Virus record (IMG/VR): IMGVR_UViG_3300046543_000082
Coordinates: 16,257-80,256 of that record
Length of the DNA: 64,000 nt
Source of the DNA: a virus
Strand: one strand, 5' to 3'
Both the position numbers and the translations under genes were made by a program. Within the stretch, counting starts at the first letter, position 1. The number at the start of each line of letters is the position of its first letter. Positions 63,952 to 64,000 of the stretch are shown in pieces. Under the pieces are notes generated by a model. It made no database searches, was not told the DNA's origin, and was given only the letters and a program-made list of their open reading frames with translations.

Positions 63952-64000
63952 AAAAACCATCGTCAGCATGGACCTTTACCGGCAGCGTCGAACTGTCGAA
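63929..64000 (+). CDS. Small repressor-operon protein, cut by window edge
   Basis: Starts MPPASTNEKTIVSMDLYRQR as at 24070 and runs off the right edge. Overlaps the repressor by 23 bp in the same way. Confidence 0.6.
   Translation, partial: MPPASTNEKTIVSMDLYRQRRTVE

Overview
The window lies inside the chromosome of a high-GC betaproteobacterium, most likely a Burkholderia/Paraburkholderia-type host. I infer this from GC-rich codon use, a tRNA-Leu 3' fragment of the form seen in that group, and the phage gene types. Essentially all 64 kb is prophage: two related, collinear temperate podovirus-like (P22-like) genomes in head-to-tail tandem, here called P1 (left) and P2 (right). Shared blocks recur at an offset of about 39.9-40.1 kb (16469/56572, 23882/63741, 24070/63929), so each unit should be near 40 kb. 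P1 loses its left end (distal ejection, fibre and lysis genes) at base 1. P2 loses its right end (accessory cluster, excisionase, integrase) at base 64000.

P1, bases 1-30786. The late operon runs leftward from about 16.5 kb: small leader genes, terminase, portal, scaffold, coat (SU10/DUF5309 type), a glycosidase-propeller 'head fibre', tail adaptor, tail hub, GNAT-like protein, an S74-chaperone protein and ejection protein. The leftward early operon (23.5-16.5 kb) carries a Cro-like protein, a replisome organiser with internal iterons, a TOPRIM primase-helicase, many small ATGA-coupled genes, NinB, a Ref-like nuclease and a candidate Q-type regulator. Rightward from the repressor (23625) comes a chain of tiny accessory genes, then a YqaJ-type exonuclease, a repeat protein, an Ea22-like protein and an excisionase, which meets the leftward integrase gene (29607-30602).

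Junction, 30603-30854. A tRNA-Leu 3' fragment (30765-30786) is flanked on both sides by paired TGGCGGGA repeats 11 bp apart. It looks like a hybrid attP formed where P1 ends and P2 begins.

P2, bases 30787-64000. Reading left to right against transcription: tailspike, membrane protein, holin, endolysin, tail fibre, three ejection proteins, S74 protein, GNAT, tail hub, adaptor, a homing HNH gene beside a non-homologous coat gene, scaffold, portal, relocated head fibre, terminase, and a decoration-type protein. The early operon shares many small genes with P1 but replaces the replication core with a zinc-ribbon primase plus a DEAH helicase. The repressor has the same C-terminal half as P1's but a different DNA-binding half and different operators, which explains how both phages can sit at one attachment site.

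Regulation visible in sequence: both prophages carry an identical 58-bp block holding a leftward sigma70-like late promoter (TTCACA-N17-TACAAT) with three GTGAAC half-sites. A terminator follows at once and then the first late gene, a layout like lambda pR'-tR'. The candidate antiterminator gene lies just upstream. P1 also has a palindrome-overlapped promoter and structured leader before its accessory cluster.
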